Source of the DNA: Lachnospiraceae bacterium
Lineage (GTDB): Bacteria; Bacillota; Clostridia; Lachnospirales; Lachnospiraceae
Direction: 5' to 3'
NCBI GenBank assembly: GCA_024698145.1
Contig: JAILRO010000039.1
Span: 22,781 to 86,780 of the forward strand
Length of the DNA stretch: 64,000 nucleotides
The notes beneath the pieces are model-generated. The model was not told the DNA's origin and made no database searches. It worked only from the letters and a program-made list of their open reading frames with translations. Position numbers and translations under genes: made by a program. Below are positions 53,965 through 62,595 of the stretch, piece after piece (the first letter of the stretch is position 1; each line of letters starts with the position of its first letter).

Positions 53965-54876
53965 ATGACACTTATGCAGTTGAAATATGTAATCAAGGTT
54001 TCTGAATCGTCATCAATGAGCGAGGCGGCGAGAGATTTGTTCATATCACAGCCGAGTCTTTCGGAGTCTATTAAGGACCTCGAAGAAGAGGTGGGACTTG
54101 AGCTTTTTAACAGAAGCAACCGTGGAATTACGTTGACTAATGAAGGCAAAGAGTTTATCGGTTATGCCAAGCAGGTGGTTGAGCAGTACACACTTATGGA
54201 GTCGAAGTATATTGAAAAGACTGCTGAAAAGAAGAGATTCTCCGTATCTATGCAGCATTACAGTTTTGCGGTTAATGCATTTGTTGAACTTGTTAAGCAA
54301 TTTGGAATGGACAAGTATGAGTTTGCAGTTAAGGAAAGCAGAACCTATGATGTTATAGATGATGTGAGAACTTTTAGAAGCGAACTGGGAATACTTTATA
54401 TAAATGATTTCAATCGTAAGGTAATGATGAAGTTATTTAAGGATAATGATTTGGAGTTTGTGCCGATTGTTGACTGTCCGATATATGTATATTTATGGAA
54501 AAAACATCCACTTGCTTCAAAAGAGTCTATAGATATAGAAGAACTTTCTGAGTATCCGTGCCTTGCGTTTGATCAGGGTAACAATAATTCATTTTACTTT
54601 GCCGAGGAAGTTCTTAGTACTTATGAGTATAAGCAGATTATCCGTGCCAACGACAGAGCAACAATGCTCAATCTTATGGTGGGACTTAACGGATATACCT
54701 TGTGCTCGGGAATTATATGTGAGCCGTTAAACGGAGTAGACTTCTGTGCAGTTAAACTAAAGTCTGATGAGATTATGACAATCGGATATATTAAGAGAAA
54801 GAATGTAACGCTTACAAAGCTTGGACAAAAGTATGTCGAAGAGTTAGCAAAATATAAGGAATCAGCAATGAACTAA
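53965..54876 (+). CDS. LysR-family transcriptional regulator
   Basis: GGAGG at 53950-53954 fits ATG 53965 (MTLMQLKYVIKVSESSSMSE, cut). The N-terminal winged helix has SEAARDLFISQPSLSESIKDLEEEVG and FNRSNRGITLT. The effector domain is complete at 303 residues in total. It resembles CysL/CysB-like sulfur regulators by context only. It follows the organosulfur operon on the same strand and probably senses one of its metabolites. Confidence 0.92.
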   Translation: MTLMQLKYVIKVSESSSMSEAARDLFISQPSLSESIKDLEEEVGLELFNRSNRGITLTNEGKEFIGYAKQVVEQYTLMESKYIEKTAEKKRFSVSMQHYSFAVNAFVELVKQFGMDKYEFAVKESRTYDVIDDVRTFRSELGILYINDFNRKVMMKLFKDNDLEFVPIVDCPIYVYLWKKHPLASKESIDIEELSEYPCLAFDQGNNNSFYFAEEVLSTYEYKQIIRANDRATMLNLMVGLNGYTLCSGIICEPLNGVDFCAVKLKSDEIMTIGYIKRKNVTLTKLGQKYVEELAKYKESAMN

Positions 54877-54900
54877 AAATATTGAAAAAAATAAATATCC

Positions 54901-54933
54901 CCTATTGACAAATAGGTTAATGGGGGATATAAT
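54901..54933 (+). promoter_or_regulatory. cysK promoter with overlapping CCTAT-N6-ATAGG operator
   Basis: TTGACA (54905-54910) and TATAAT (54928-54933) are 17 bases apart. CCTAT (54901-54905) and ATAGG (54912-54916) enclose the -35 box, so binding there would block RNA polymerase. Confidence 0.7.
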
Positions 54934-54946
54934 CATAAACATAAAA

Positions 54947-54963
54947 CCTATATAACACATAGG
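54947..54963 (+). promoter_or_regulatory. Second cysK operator, CCTAT-N7-ATAGG
   Basis: CCTAT (54947-54951) and ATAGG (54959-54963) lie just after the predicted transcription start; ATAGGAATTATA resembles the CymR half-site of Bacillales. Confidence 0.55.
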
Positions 54964-55009
54964 AATTATAGAAATAATAAAATAGAACGAAAAAAGGGAG
55001 GACACAGTA

Positions 55010-55945
55010 ATGGGTAAGATTAAAGAGAGTTCATTGGAATTAATTGGAGGAACACCAATTTTGAAGTTAAGCAGATATGCTAAGCAGGCAGGAGTTGAAG
55101 GTGCAACTATCCTCGGTAAGCTTGAGTATCTTAATCCGGCAGGATCAGTTAAGGATCGTATCGCTCTTGCAATGATCGAAGACGCAGAAGCTAAGGGATT
55201 ACTTAAGCCGGGAGCAACAATTATAGAGCCTACATCAGGTAATACAGGTATCGGTCTTGCAGCAGTTGCAGCAGCTAAGGGATATCATGCAATACTTACA
55301 CTTCCTGACACAATGAGTGTTGAGAGACGTAATCTTCTTAAAGCATACGGTGCAGAGCTTGTACTTACAGAAGGTGCAAAGGGTATGAAGGGAGCTATTG
55401 CAAAAGCAGAAGAACTTAAGAACGAGATTGAAGGTTCTGTAATTCTTGGACAGTTCGTTAACCCTGCTAACCCTAAGGTTCATCGTGAGATTACAGGTCC
55501 TGAGATTTGGGAGCAGACAGACGGTAAGGTTGACATTTTTGTAGCAGGTGTTGGTACAGGTGGAACAATAACGGGTGTTGGTGAGTATTTGAAGTCACAG
55601 AATCCTGATGTAAAGGTAGTTGCAGTAGAGCCTGCAGGAAGCCCTGTACTTTCAAAGGGTACAGCAGGACCTCATAAGATTCAGGGTATCGGTGCAGGAT
55701 TCGTACCTGACACATTGAATACTAAGGTATATGATGAGATTCTTCCTATCGACAATGATGATGCATTTGCAGAGGGCAAGGCTTTTGCTGTAAGCGAAGG
55801 TATCCTTGTAGGTATCTCTTCAGGTGCAGCACTTAAGGCTGCTTCAATTCTTGCAGCTCGTCCTGAAAATGCAGGTAAGACAATCGTTGCATTGCTTCCT
55901 GATTCAGGTGACAGATATTTATCGACAGCATTATTTAGCAACTAG
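55010..55945 (+). CDS. cysK: Cysteine synthase A
   Basis: This 311-residue PLP enzyme makes cysteine from O-acetylserine and sulfide. K48 lies in [15 protein letters not shown], the substrate loop is [10 protein letters not shown], and GTGGTITG and the C-terminal SGDRYLST are family marks. AAGGGAGG precedes the ATG. Its codon use (frequent GGT, GCA, CTT) looks like that of a highly expressed gene. It has its own promoter with two copies of an operator shared with the organosulfur operon. Confidence 0.96.
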   Translation: MGKIKESSLELIGGTPILKLSRYAKQAGVEGATILGKLEYLNPAGSVKDRIALAMIEDAEAKGLLKPGATIIEPTSGNTGIGLAAVAAAKGYHAILTLPDTMSVERRNLLKAYGAELVLTEGAKGMKGAIAKAEELKNEIEGSVILGQFVNPANPKVHREITGPEIWEQTDGKVDIFVAGVGTGGTITGVGEYLKSQNPDVKVVAVEPAGSPVLSKGTAGPHKIQGIGAGFVPDTLNTKVYDEILPIDNDDAFAEGKAFAVSEGILVGISSGAALKAASILAARPENAGKTIVALLPDSGDRYLSTALFSN

Positions 55946-55986
55946 TATGATTTCGTTATGTGAATAATACATTTATAAATATCTTC

Positions 55987-56016
55987 TTGAAAGGCATATT
56001 AACCTTGTGGTATAGT
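55987..56016 (+). promoter_or_regulatory. Promoter of the first Rrf2 gene
   Basis: TTGAAA (55987-55992) and TATAGT (56011-56016) are 18 bases apart. Confidence 0.6.
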
Positions 56017-56039
56017 ATGAATAAGGAAGGTGGGTATAA

Positions 56040-56471
56040 ATGAAAGTTTCAACAAGAGGTAGATACGCAATTCGAGTAATGCTTGATCTTGCGGAACATA
56101 GTAATGGAGAATGTATACCATTAATGGACATTGCCAAGAGACAGGATATATCAGAAAAATATCTTGAGGCGATTGTTTCATTACTTGTCAAAGCAGGACT
56201 TTTAACTGCAACCCGTGGTAAGAAGGGAGGATACAGACTTACAAGGTCTCCGGAGGAATATACACTCAAGGATATTTTACAGATTACGGAAGGCGCGTTT
56301 GCACCTGTATCGTGTCTTGAAACTTCGCCTAATACATGCGAGCGTGCAACTACATGTAAAACGCTCAAGGTATGGACAGATTTTCAGGATTTGGTTAACG
56401 ACTATTTTGCGGGAATTACTTTGGCAAGTTTGCTTGAAGATAACTCTTGTGCAGACAATTATTCCATATAA
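56040..56471 (+). CDS. Rrf2-family regulator with IscR-like cysteine triad
   Basis: This 143-residue winged-helix protein starts MKVSTRGRYAIRVMLDLA, with the wing at RGKKGGYRLTR. C92, C100 and C106 form a three-Cys pattern like the [2Fe-2S] site of IscR, so it may sense Fe-S status or redox. GGAAGGTGGG precedes the ATG. It lies directly after cysK. The downstream terminator partly separates it from its paralogue. Confidence 0.9.
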   Translation: MKVSTRGRYAIRVMLDLAEHSNGECIPLMDIAKRQDISEKYLEAIVSLLVKAGLLTATRGKKGGYRLTRSPEEYTLKDILQITEGAFAPVSCLETSPNTCERATTCKTLKVWTDFQDLVNDYFAGITLASLLEDNSCADNYSI

Positions 56472-56488
56472 AGAAACGATGATTTTAA

Positions 56489-56522
56489 GGCTGCTGTCAC
56501 GAAATATGATGGCAGCTTTTTT
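56489..56522 (+). terminator. Terminator after the first Rrf2 gene
   Basis: GCTGCTGTCA and TGATGGCAGC form a stem with G-U pairs followed by six T residues. Confidence 0.85.
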
Positions 56523-56606
56523 GGATTTGTTAGTATACATTATCCCGTTGCGAACATTACACAGTTCCAACACTGAATACATAATGACAGTAGGAAGGAG
56601 GATTTT

Positions 56607-57029
56607 ATGAAGATATCAACAAGGGGGAGATACGCTCTTATAATTATGCTTGATCTTGCAACGTATAATACCGGTGAGCCAATACGTCTTAAGGATATTG
56701 CCAAGAGACAGCTGATTTCGGAAAAGTACCTTGAACAGATTATCGCGATGCTTAATAAGGCGGGATACGTTAAGAGTATTCGTGGACCGCAGGGAGGATA
56801 TCTGCTTAAGAACTCACCGGAAGAATATACGGTAGGAATGATTCTTCGACAGACAGAAGGTGATTTGTCACCTGTATCGTATGAGGACGAGGAAAGCTAT
56901 CAGAGAGAGACTATTATTTCTAAGGTTTGGGTTCAGATAGAAGAGGCGATTAATGATATTGTTGACAATATCACACTTCGTAATCTGATCGATTGGCAGG
57001 AAGAAGAATTTTATAATTATGTTATATAG
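56607..57029 (+). CDS. Rrf2-family regulator without cysteines (CymR-like)
   Basis: This 140-residue protein starts MKISTRGRYALIIMLDLA and has RGPQGGYLLK in the wing, but no Cys at all. That is the state of CymR, the repressor of cysteine genes in Bacillales, which acts with cysteine synthase as a partner. cysK lies 0.7 kb upstream. It is the best candidate for binding the CCTAY-N-ATAGG sites. GGAAGGAGG precedes the ATG. Confidence 0.9.
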   Translation: MKISTRGRYALIIMLDLATYNTGEPIRLKDIAKRQLISEKYLEQIIAMLNKAGYVKSIRGPQGGYLLKNSPEEYTVGMILRQTEGDLSPVSYEDEESYQRETIISKVWVQIEEAINDIVDNITLRNLIDWQEEEFYNYVI

Positions 57030-57108
57030 CTAAATGTCTATTGAAATATTATTGTTCTTCTGATAATATATCGTGGAAATACGAATTGGTTTAGATGGGA
57101 AACAGACA

Positions 57109-58254
57109 ATGATATTAGCAACGATTGATGAAATGCTTCAAGATGAGCGTGAAAAGTTAATAGTTGATATAAGAAAGCCTGAAGATTTTGAGAAAGAGAC
57201 TTATCCCGGTGCAATCAATATATATTGGGAAACATGGGAAGAGCATACAGAGGAAATACCTAAGGATAAGCCGGTGTATCTTTTTTGCTACACAGATATG
57301 AAGGCAAGAGACATTGCGGGGCAGATGCAAGAAGGTGGATACGAAGTATATGCAATCGAGAGCGGTATTCAATCTTATCTGCGGTTAAAATTATCGGAAA
57401 TGATGAAGAAGTTCGATGAAGAGGAAACTACCTGTAAGGATATCGAACGCAGCATTGTCAAGAAGTTCCGCAAGGACATATGGCGTCCGTTTACACGTGC
57501 CATTAATGAGTATGAACTTATAAATGATGGTGACAAGATAGCTGTATGTATATCCGGTGGTAAGGATTCAATGCTCATGGCGAAACTTTTTCAGGAATTG
57601 GAACGTCACGGAAAGAAGAACTTTGAAGTTGTTTTTCTTGTAATGAATCCCGGATACAACGAGCTTAATTACAATACCATTAAGGATAATGCAAAGCTTT
57701 TAAATGTTCCAATAACTGTATTTGAGAACGACATATTTGATGTTGTTGCCGGAGACGACATAGGTGGTTCGCCATGCTATCTTTGTGCGAGAATGAGAAG
57801 AGGATATCTTTACAGTAAGGCACAGGAACTTGGTTGTAACAAGATAGCACTTGGTCATCACTATGATGATGTTATAGAGACGATAGTTATGGGTATGATG
57901 TACGGTGGTCAGATTCAGACTATGATGCCGAAACTTCACAGTACAAACTTTCCGGGAATGGAACTTATAAGACCGCTTTATCTTGTCAGAGAGTCGGCAA
58001 TCAAGCACTGGAGAGATTATAATAATCTGTATTTCATACAATGCGCGTGTCGTTTTACGGAAAGTTGCGCATCCTGTGGAGGAACAGAGAAAGGATCAAA
58101 GCGTGCGGAGGTCAAACAACTTATAGCCGAGCTTGCAGCCAAAGATCCGCTTATAGAAAAGAATATATTCAGAAGTGTGGAGAATGTTAACCTGTCCACG
58201 GTAATCGCATACAAGAAGGACGGGGTAAAGCACCATTTTCTTGATGAATATTAA
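57109..58254 (+). CDS. Rhodanese domain fused to a TtcA-like ATP pyrophosphatase (tRNA/sulfur transferase)
   Basis: Start choice is uncertain: ATG 57109 has a weak GGGA site, while an in-frame GTG at 57073 has none. Residues about 5-95 form a rhodanese domain with the active Cys in YLFCYTDMKARD. The rest is an ATP-PPase with the PP-loop CISGGKDSMLMAK, a CYLCARMRRG motif, LGHHYDDVIET, and a second Cys cluster, CACRFTESCASCGG. TtcA enzymes put sulfur into tRNA using an Fe-S cluster. The fused rhodanese would supply persulfide sulfur directly. It follows the Rrf2/cysK genes, which fits a sulfur-relay role. Confidence 0.87.
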   Translation: MILATIDEMLQDEREKLIVDIRKPEDFEKETYPGAINIYWETWEEHTEEIPKDKPVYLFCYTDMKARDIAGQMQEGGYEVYAIESGIQSYLRLKLSEMMKKFDEEETTCKDIERSIVKKFRKDIWRPFTRAINEYELINDGDKIAVCISGGKDSMLMAKLFQELERHGKKNFEVVFLVMNPGYNELNYNTIKDNAKLLNVPITVFENDIFDVVAGDDIGGSPCYLCARMRRGYLYSKAQELGCNKIALGHHYDDVIETIVMGMMYGGQIQTMMPKLHSTNFPGMELIRPLYLVRESAIKHWRDYNNLYFIQCACRFTESCASCGGTEKGSKRAEVKQLIAELAAKDPLIEKNIFRSVENVNLSTVIAYKKDGVKHHFLDEY

Positions 58255-58288
58255 GCATCTTCAATAAAAGAAGGTGCTTTCTTTTTTA
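58253..58288 (+). terminator. Terminator after the rhodanese/TtcA-like gene
   Basis: AAGCATCTTC and GAAGGTGCTT pair (one G-U) around seven bases, with a T run. Confidence 0.9.
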
Positions 58289-58310
58289 TGTGTTCGAAGA
58301 TAAATATTAA

Positions 58311-58339
58311 TTGAGATTATAGGCAATTTATGGTAATCT
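58311..58339 (+). promoter_or_regulatory. Promoter of trpB2
   Basis: TTGAGA (58311-58316) and TAATCT (58334-58339) are 17 bases apart. Confidence 0.5.
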
Positions 58340-58401
58340 AGAAGAGTGCCTGTATGTATGGCACATGCATGGAAAAGTTTTTATTTAGGAGGACACAATT
58401 A

Positions 58402-59769
58402 ATGAGCGAGATACCTTATAAGATCTATCTTGAAGAGAAGGAGATGCCGGATAAATGGTACAACGTACGTGCGGATATGAAGAAGAAACCTGCACCGATT
58501 TTAAATCCGGGGACTTTACAACCTGTAACGCTTGATGAATTATCAGGAATATTCTGTAAGGAGTTGGCACAGCAGGAACTTGATGATACAACAGCATATT
58601 TCGATATCCCTGAGGAGATAAGAAACTTTTATAAGATGTATCGTCCGTCACCACTTGTACGTGCATACTGTCTTGAGAAGAAGTTGGGTACACCGGCTCA
58701 CATTTATTATAAATTCGAAGGTAACAACACATCCGGAAGTCATAAATTAAACTCTGCTATTGCGCAGGCATATTATGCAAAGAAGCAGGGACTTAAGGGT
58801 GTAACAACAGAAACCGGCGCTGGTCAGTGGGGAACAGCTCTTTCAATGGCATGTTCGTATTTTGACCTTGACTGTCAGGTGTATATGGTTAAGGTTTCTT
58901 ACGAGCAGAAGCCTTTCAGACGTGAGGTTATGAGAACATACGGTGCCAAGGTTACACCTTCACCGTCTATGAATACAGAGGTTGGCCGCAAGATAAATGC
59001 AGAGTTTCCGGGAACTACAGGAAGCTTGGGATGCGCAATCTCAGAAGCTGTTGAGGCAGCAGTAAGCCAGGAGGGATACCGTTATGTTTTAGGTTCGGTT
59101 CTTTCACAGGTACTTCTTCATCAGTCAGTTATCGGATTAGAGACAAAGGCTGCACTTGATAAATACGGCATTAAGGCTGATATGATTATCGGTTGTGCCG
59201 GAGGTGGTTCAAACCTTGGTGGTCTTATTTCACCATTTGCGGGAGAAATCTTAAGAGGCGAGAATAACTACGATATAGTTGCAGTTGAACCTGCGTCATG
59301 TCCAAGTCTTACAAGAGGTGTGTACGCATACGATTTCTGCGATACAGGTAAGGTTTGTCCTCTTGCTAAGATGTACACATTAGGAAGTGGATTTATCCCT
59401 TCAGCTAACCATGCCGGCGGTCTTCGTTATCATGGTATGAGCTCTGTTGTTTCAGAGTTGTATGATCAGGGAATTCTTCGCGCAACAAGCGTTGAGCAGA
59501 CAAAGGTATTTGAGGCTGCTGAAATGTTTGCGAGAGTTGAGGGAATCCTTCCTGCACCTGAGTCATCACATGCAATTCGCGTTGCAATTGATGAAGCACT
59601 TAAGTGCAAGGAGACAGGTGAGGCTAAGAACATCGTATTCGGTCTTACAGGAACAGGATACTTTGATATGGTTGCATACCAGAAGTACAACGACAAGGAA
59701 ATGAGCGATTATATTCCTACAGATGAGGATTTGCAGAAGTCAATCAGTACTTTACCTAAAGTAGATTAA
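58402..59769 (+). CDS. trpB: Tryptophan synthase beta chain, TrpB2 type
   Basis: TAGGAGG lies nine bases before ATG 58402. The 455-residue length and the N-terminal extension (IPYKIYLEEKEMPDKWYNV) mark the TrpB2 group. The PLP Lys is in SGSHKLNSA; ETGAGQWG and the GCAGGGSNLGG phosphate loop are present. It joins serine and indole to give tryptophan. No trpA or other trp gene is nearby, as is usual for TrpB2, which may salvage free indole. Confidence 0.94.
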   Translation: MSEIPYKIYLEEKEMPDKWYNVRADMKKKPAPILNPGTLQPVTLDELSGIFCKELAQQELDDTTAYFDIPEEIRNFYKMYRPSPLVRAYCLEKKLGTPAHIYYKFEGNNTSGSHKLNSAIAQAYYAKKQGLKGVTTETGAGQWGTALSMACSYFDLDCQVYMVKVSYEQKPFRREVMRTYGAKVTPSPSMNTEVGRKINAEFPGTTGSLGCAISEAVEAAVSQEGYRYVLGSVLSQVLLHQSVIGLETKAALDKYGIKADMIIGCAGGGSNLGGLISPFAGEILRGENNYDIVAVEPASCPSLTRGVYAYDFCDTGKVCPLAKMYTLGSGFIPSANHAGGLRYHGMSSVVSELYDQGILRATSVEQTKVFEAAEMFARVEGILPAPESSHAIRVAIDEALKCKETGEAKNIVFGLTGTGYFDMVAYQKYNDKEMSDYIPTDEDLQKSISTLPKVD

Positions 59770-59796
59770 TAAAAGAGTCTCATAGGGGGAGACGAT

Positions 59797-60483
59797 ATGA
59801 TGAAAGTTTTGGTTGTGGAAGATGATGCGGAGATTAGAGAACTCCTTAATAACTTTCTGACCGGACATGAGTATGAAGTCATCCTTGCCGGTAACGGTAA
59901 GGATGGCTCTATGCTTATTAGGGAGGAATCATTTGATATAATTCTCATGGATATGATGCTTCCGTTTAAGTCCGGGGATGATTTGATCCGTGAATTAAGA
60001 GACCTTTCTGATGAAAGAAAGAACACGCCGGTAATCGTGCTTTCTGCAAAGTCGGGAATGGACACGAGATTAGAGGTTCTTCGCATGGGCGCAGATGATT
60101 ATATTATCAAGCCTTTTGATCTTGATGAGGTTTTAGTAAGAATCGAGGTTGTGCTTAGAAGAAGCAGAGTAAATGATGAGCAGCCCAAAGAATTAAAATG
60201 TGGCGAACTGACAGTTGATGTGGATAATAATTCAGTAGTGTATAACGACAAGGAGATACGTCTTACATCAAAGGAGTTACAGTTACTTATTCTGTTTCTT
60301 GAAAATCCGAAGAAGACATTTACCAAAGCTAACTTATATGAGAAGGTTTGGAATGACGTGTATTACAGCGAAGACAATACTATCAATGTTCATATGAGTA
60401 ATCTTCGCTCGAAGCTTAAGAAGGCTACGAAAGTTGAGTTTATCGAGACTGTATGGGGAATAGGCTATAAGCTAAAAGATTAG
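59797..60483 (+). CDS. OmpR/PhoB-family response regulator
   Basis: This 228-residue regulator has the receiver residues VVEDDAE, acceptor Asp in ILMDMMLPFKSG and IIKPF, then a winged-helix DNA-binding domain (LTSKELQLLILFLENP, NTINVHMSNLRSKLKK). It pairs with the kinase 17 bases downstream. AGGGGGAGA precedes ATG 59797. A cation exporter follows in the same unit, so metal or envelope stress is a possible signal. Confidence 0.95.
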   Translation: MMKVLVVEDDAEIRELLNNFLTGHEYEVILAGNGKDGSMLIREESFDIILMDMMLPFKSGDDLIRELRDLSDERKNTPVIVLSAKSGMDTRLEVLRMGADDYIIKPFDLDEVLVRIEVVLRRSRVNDEQPKELKCGELTVDVDNNSVVYNDKEIRLTSKELQLLILFLENPKKTFTKANLYEKVWNDVYYSEDNTINVHMSNLRSKLKKATKVEFIETVWGIGYKLKD

Positions 60484-60500
60484 TATATGGGGAATGGGAT

Positions 60501-61412
60501 ATGATTTTAATATGCATTATTCTTTTGTGTATATGTTTTGCTCTTGTCGTATATGTGTATATGATAAAGAGGCAGGTAATCAACATACGTAGAGAACTTG
60601 AAGCAACAAGAAAATCAGGTTATAACAGACAATTAAAAATAGCTCTTTTTGATGATGACATGGAGCAAATGACGGCAACAATTAATGAAAATCTTGATTA
60701 TCAGAAAGAACTCAAATTAGAAAATGAACAATCAAAACAACAGTTGAAGCAGTCGGTGTCGGATATTGCCCACGACCTTAGAACACCTCTTACAGTTATT
60801 AAAGGTAACCTGCAAATGTTAGAACAGGAAGAAAAACTGTCTCCACGAGGAAAAGGATTTGTTCGAGTAAGCGTAGAGAAGACAGACGCGTTAAGAGAGA
60901 TGGTTGATGATTTTTTTGAACTATCTGTATTGGAAAGTGATGCCTCGGCTGTTTCGTTGAAACGAATAGATGCTACTGTTTTTTTGACACAATTTATTAT
61001 AGATAATGAGGCGGTCATACGCCAGAGAGAGCTAACACCGAAGCTTTTGATTCCTGAAAAAAGCATATTTATAGATGCAGATGAAAAGCTGCTTTCGAGA
61101 ATGTGTAATAATCTGCTTAATAATATTTTGAAGTATGCAAAGGATGAGTTTTTGCTTGAACTTAGATGTGACTCTATAGATAATGGTAAAACGGTAATTA
61201 CATTTGCTAATGATATTTCACATGAAAATGAAATAGATATAGATAAGATTTTTAATCGAACTTACAGGGGAGATATAGCAAGACCTTCGGGAGGCGCAGG
61301 CCTTGGTTTGTATATCGTTAAACTGTTAGCTGACAAACAAGGTGCGGATGTTTCCGCATCTATAAAAGATGACAAATTATATATTAGTGTGAGTTTTGCA
61401 AAGGAGGACTAG
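60501..61412 (+). CDS. Sensor histidine kinase (small membrane type)
   Basis: This 303-residue kinase has one N-terminal membrane segment (residues ~2-22), no extracellular sensor domain, HisKA with SDIAHDLRTPLTVIKG and HATPase_c (NNLLNNILKYA, GGAGLGLYIVKLLAD). Such short kinases often sense through a partner transporter. GGGGAATGGG precedes the ATG. The cation exporter gene starts three bases after its stop. Confidence 0.93.
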   Translation: MILICIILLCICFALVVYVYMIKRQVINIRRELEATRKSGYNRQLKIALFDDDMEQMTATINENLDYQKELKLENEQSKQQLKQSVSDIAHDLRTPLTVIKGNLQMLEQEEKLSPRGKGFVRVSVEKTDALREMVDDFFELSVLESDASAVSLKRIDATVFLTQFIIDNEAVIRQRELTPKLLIPEKSIFIDADEKLLSRMCNNLLNNILKYAKDEFLLELRCDSIDNGKTVITFANDISHENEIDIDKIFNRTYRGDIARPSGGAGLGLYIVKLLADKQGADVSASIKDDKLYISVSFAKED

Positions 61413-61414
61413 TT

Positions 61415-62554
61415 ATGGACAACGTATATGAAAAAGAAAACAAACGAGGAAGGATTATAGTTCGTGCAAGTATAATAGGAATATTAGCCAATATTTTTCT
61501 TGCCGGTTTCAAGGCGGCAGTTGGATTGCTTAGTCACTCGATTGCGATTGTACTTGATGCGGTTAATAATCTTTCTGATGCGCTAAGCTCGGTAATTACA
61601 ATTGTGGGAACCAAGCTTGCAGGAAAAGAGGCTGACAAGAAGCACCCGTTCGGATACGGAAGAGTGGAGTATCTTAGTTCACTTGTTATATCCTTTATCG
61701 TTTTATATGCAGGTATAACAGCTTTCGTGGAGTCGGTTAAGAAGATTATTAACCCGGAGGTGCCTGATTATAAGGTTGCTTCTCTTGTGATTGTAACGGT
61801 TGCAATCTTTGTTAAGATTGGACTTGGTCTGTATGTTAAGACAACCGGCGAGAAGGTTAATTCCGATTCGCTCATTAACTCAGGAAAAGATGCATTACTT
61901 GACAGCGTTATTTCATGTGCGACTTTAATAGCGGCACTTGTGTTTACATTTACAGGATTATCACTTGAGTCATATCTTGGTGCATTAATTGCATTAATTA
62001 TTATTAAAGCAGGCTTGGAAATGCTTTCAGAGACAATATCCAAACTGCTTGGTGAACCGGGAGATGTTGAGTTTTTGCAGGCTATTAAGAATACAGTCAG
62101 CAGTTTCCCTCAGGTTATCGGTGCGTATGACCTTGTGCTTCACAACTACGGTCCTGATGCCTATAACGGTTCCGTTCATGTGGCACTTGAAGACAATGTT
62201 TCACTTACGGATTTTGATAAGCTTTCAAGAGAGATTACAAACAAAGTTTATGCGGAACATAAGGTGATTTTAACATCTGTAGGAACTTACTCAGTTAATA
62301 CACGTGACGACGAGACAAAGAGACTTTTTGAGGAGATAAAAGAGCGCGTAGTTAAGCATGAGTTTGTCAAACAGATGCATGGGTTTTACTACGATAAGGA
62401 AGAAAAACAGATACGATTTGATGTGGTAATAAGTTTTGATTCTCCAAGCCGTCAGGCAACCTTTAAAGAGGTGTTAGCTGATTTAAATGAAGCCTATCCG
62501 GATTATGATTTTACTTTGGCGATGGATATGGATTACGGAGAATTGTTGGGATAA
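61415..62554 (+). CDS. Cation diffusion facilitator (CDF) transporter
   Basis: This 379-residue CDF protein has about six membrane segments, KHPFGYGRVEYLSSL and a C-terminal cytoplasmic domain. The site A residues read as NNLSD in segment 2 and DALLD in segment 5. An Asn-Asp/Asp-Asp arrangement like this has been linked to manganese exporters (MntE), in contrast to the Asp-Asp/His-Asp of zinc exporters. So manganese is a reasonable guess. AAGGAGG precedes the ATG, in operon with the two-component genes upstream. Confidence 0.92.
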   Translation: MDNVYEKENKRGRIIVRASIIGILANIFLAGFKAAVGLLSHSIAIVLDAVNNLSDALSSVITIVGTKLAGKEADKKHPFGYGRVEYLSSLVISFIVLYAGITAFVESVKKIINPEVPDYKVASLVIVTVAIFVKIGLGLYVKTTGEKVNSDSLINSGKDALLDSVISCATLIAALVFTFTGLSLESYLGALIALIIIKAGLEMLSETISKLLGEPGDVEFLQAIKNTVSSFPQVIGAYDLVLHNYGPDAYNGSVHVALEDNVSLTDFDKLSREITNKVYAEHKVILTSVGTYSVNTRDDETKRLFEEIKERVVKHEFVKQMHGFYYDKEEKQIRFDVVISFDSPSRQATFKEVLADLNEAYPDYDFTLAMDMDYGELLG

Positions 62555-62555
62555 G

Positions 62556-62578
62556 ATTCCTGCCTTTTTGGCAGGAAT
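62556..62578. terminator. Hairpin between convergent CDF and LytTR genes
   Basis: ATTCCTGCC and GGCAGGAAT pair perfectly around TTTTT. No good T run follows on the plus strand, so efficiency is uncertain. Confidence 0.55.
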
Positions 62579-62595
62579 GCCAATTGGATGTTAAT

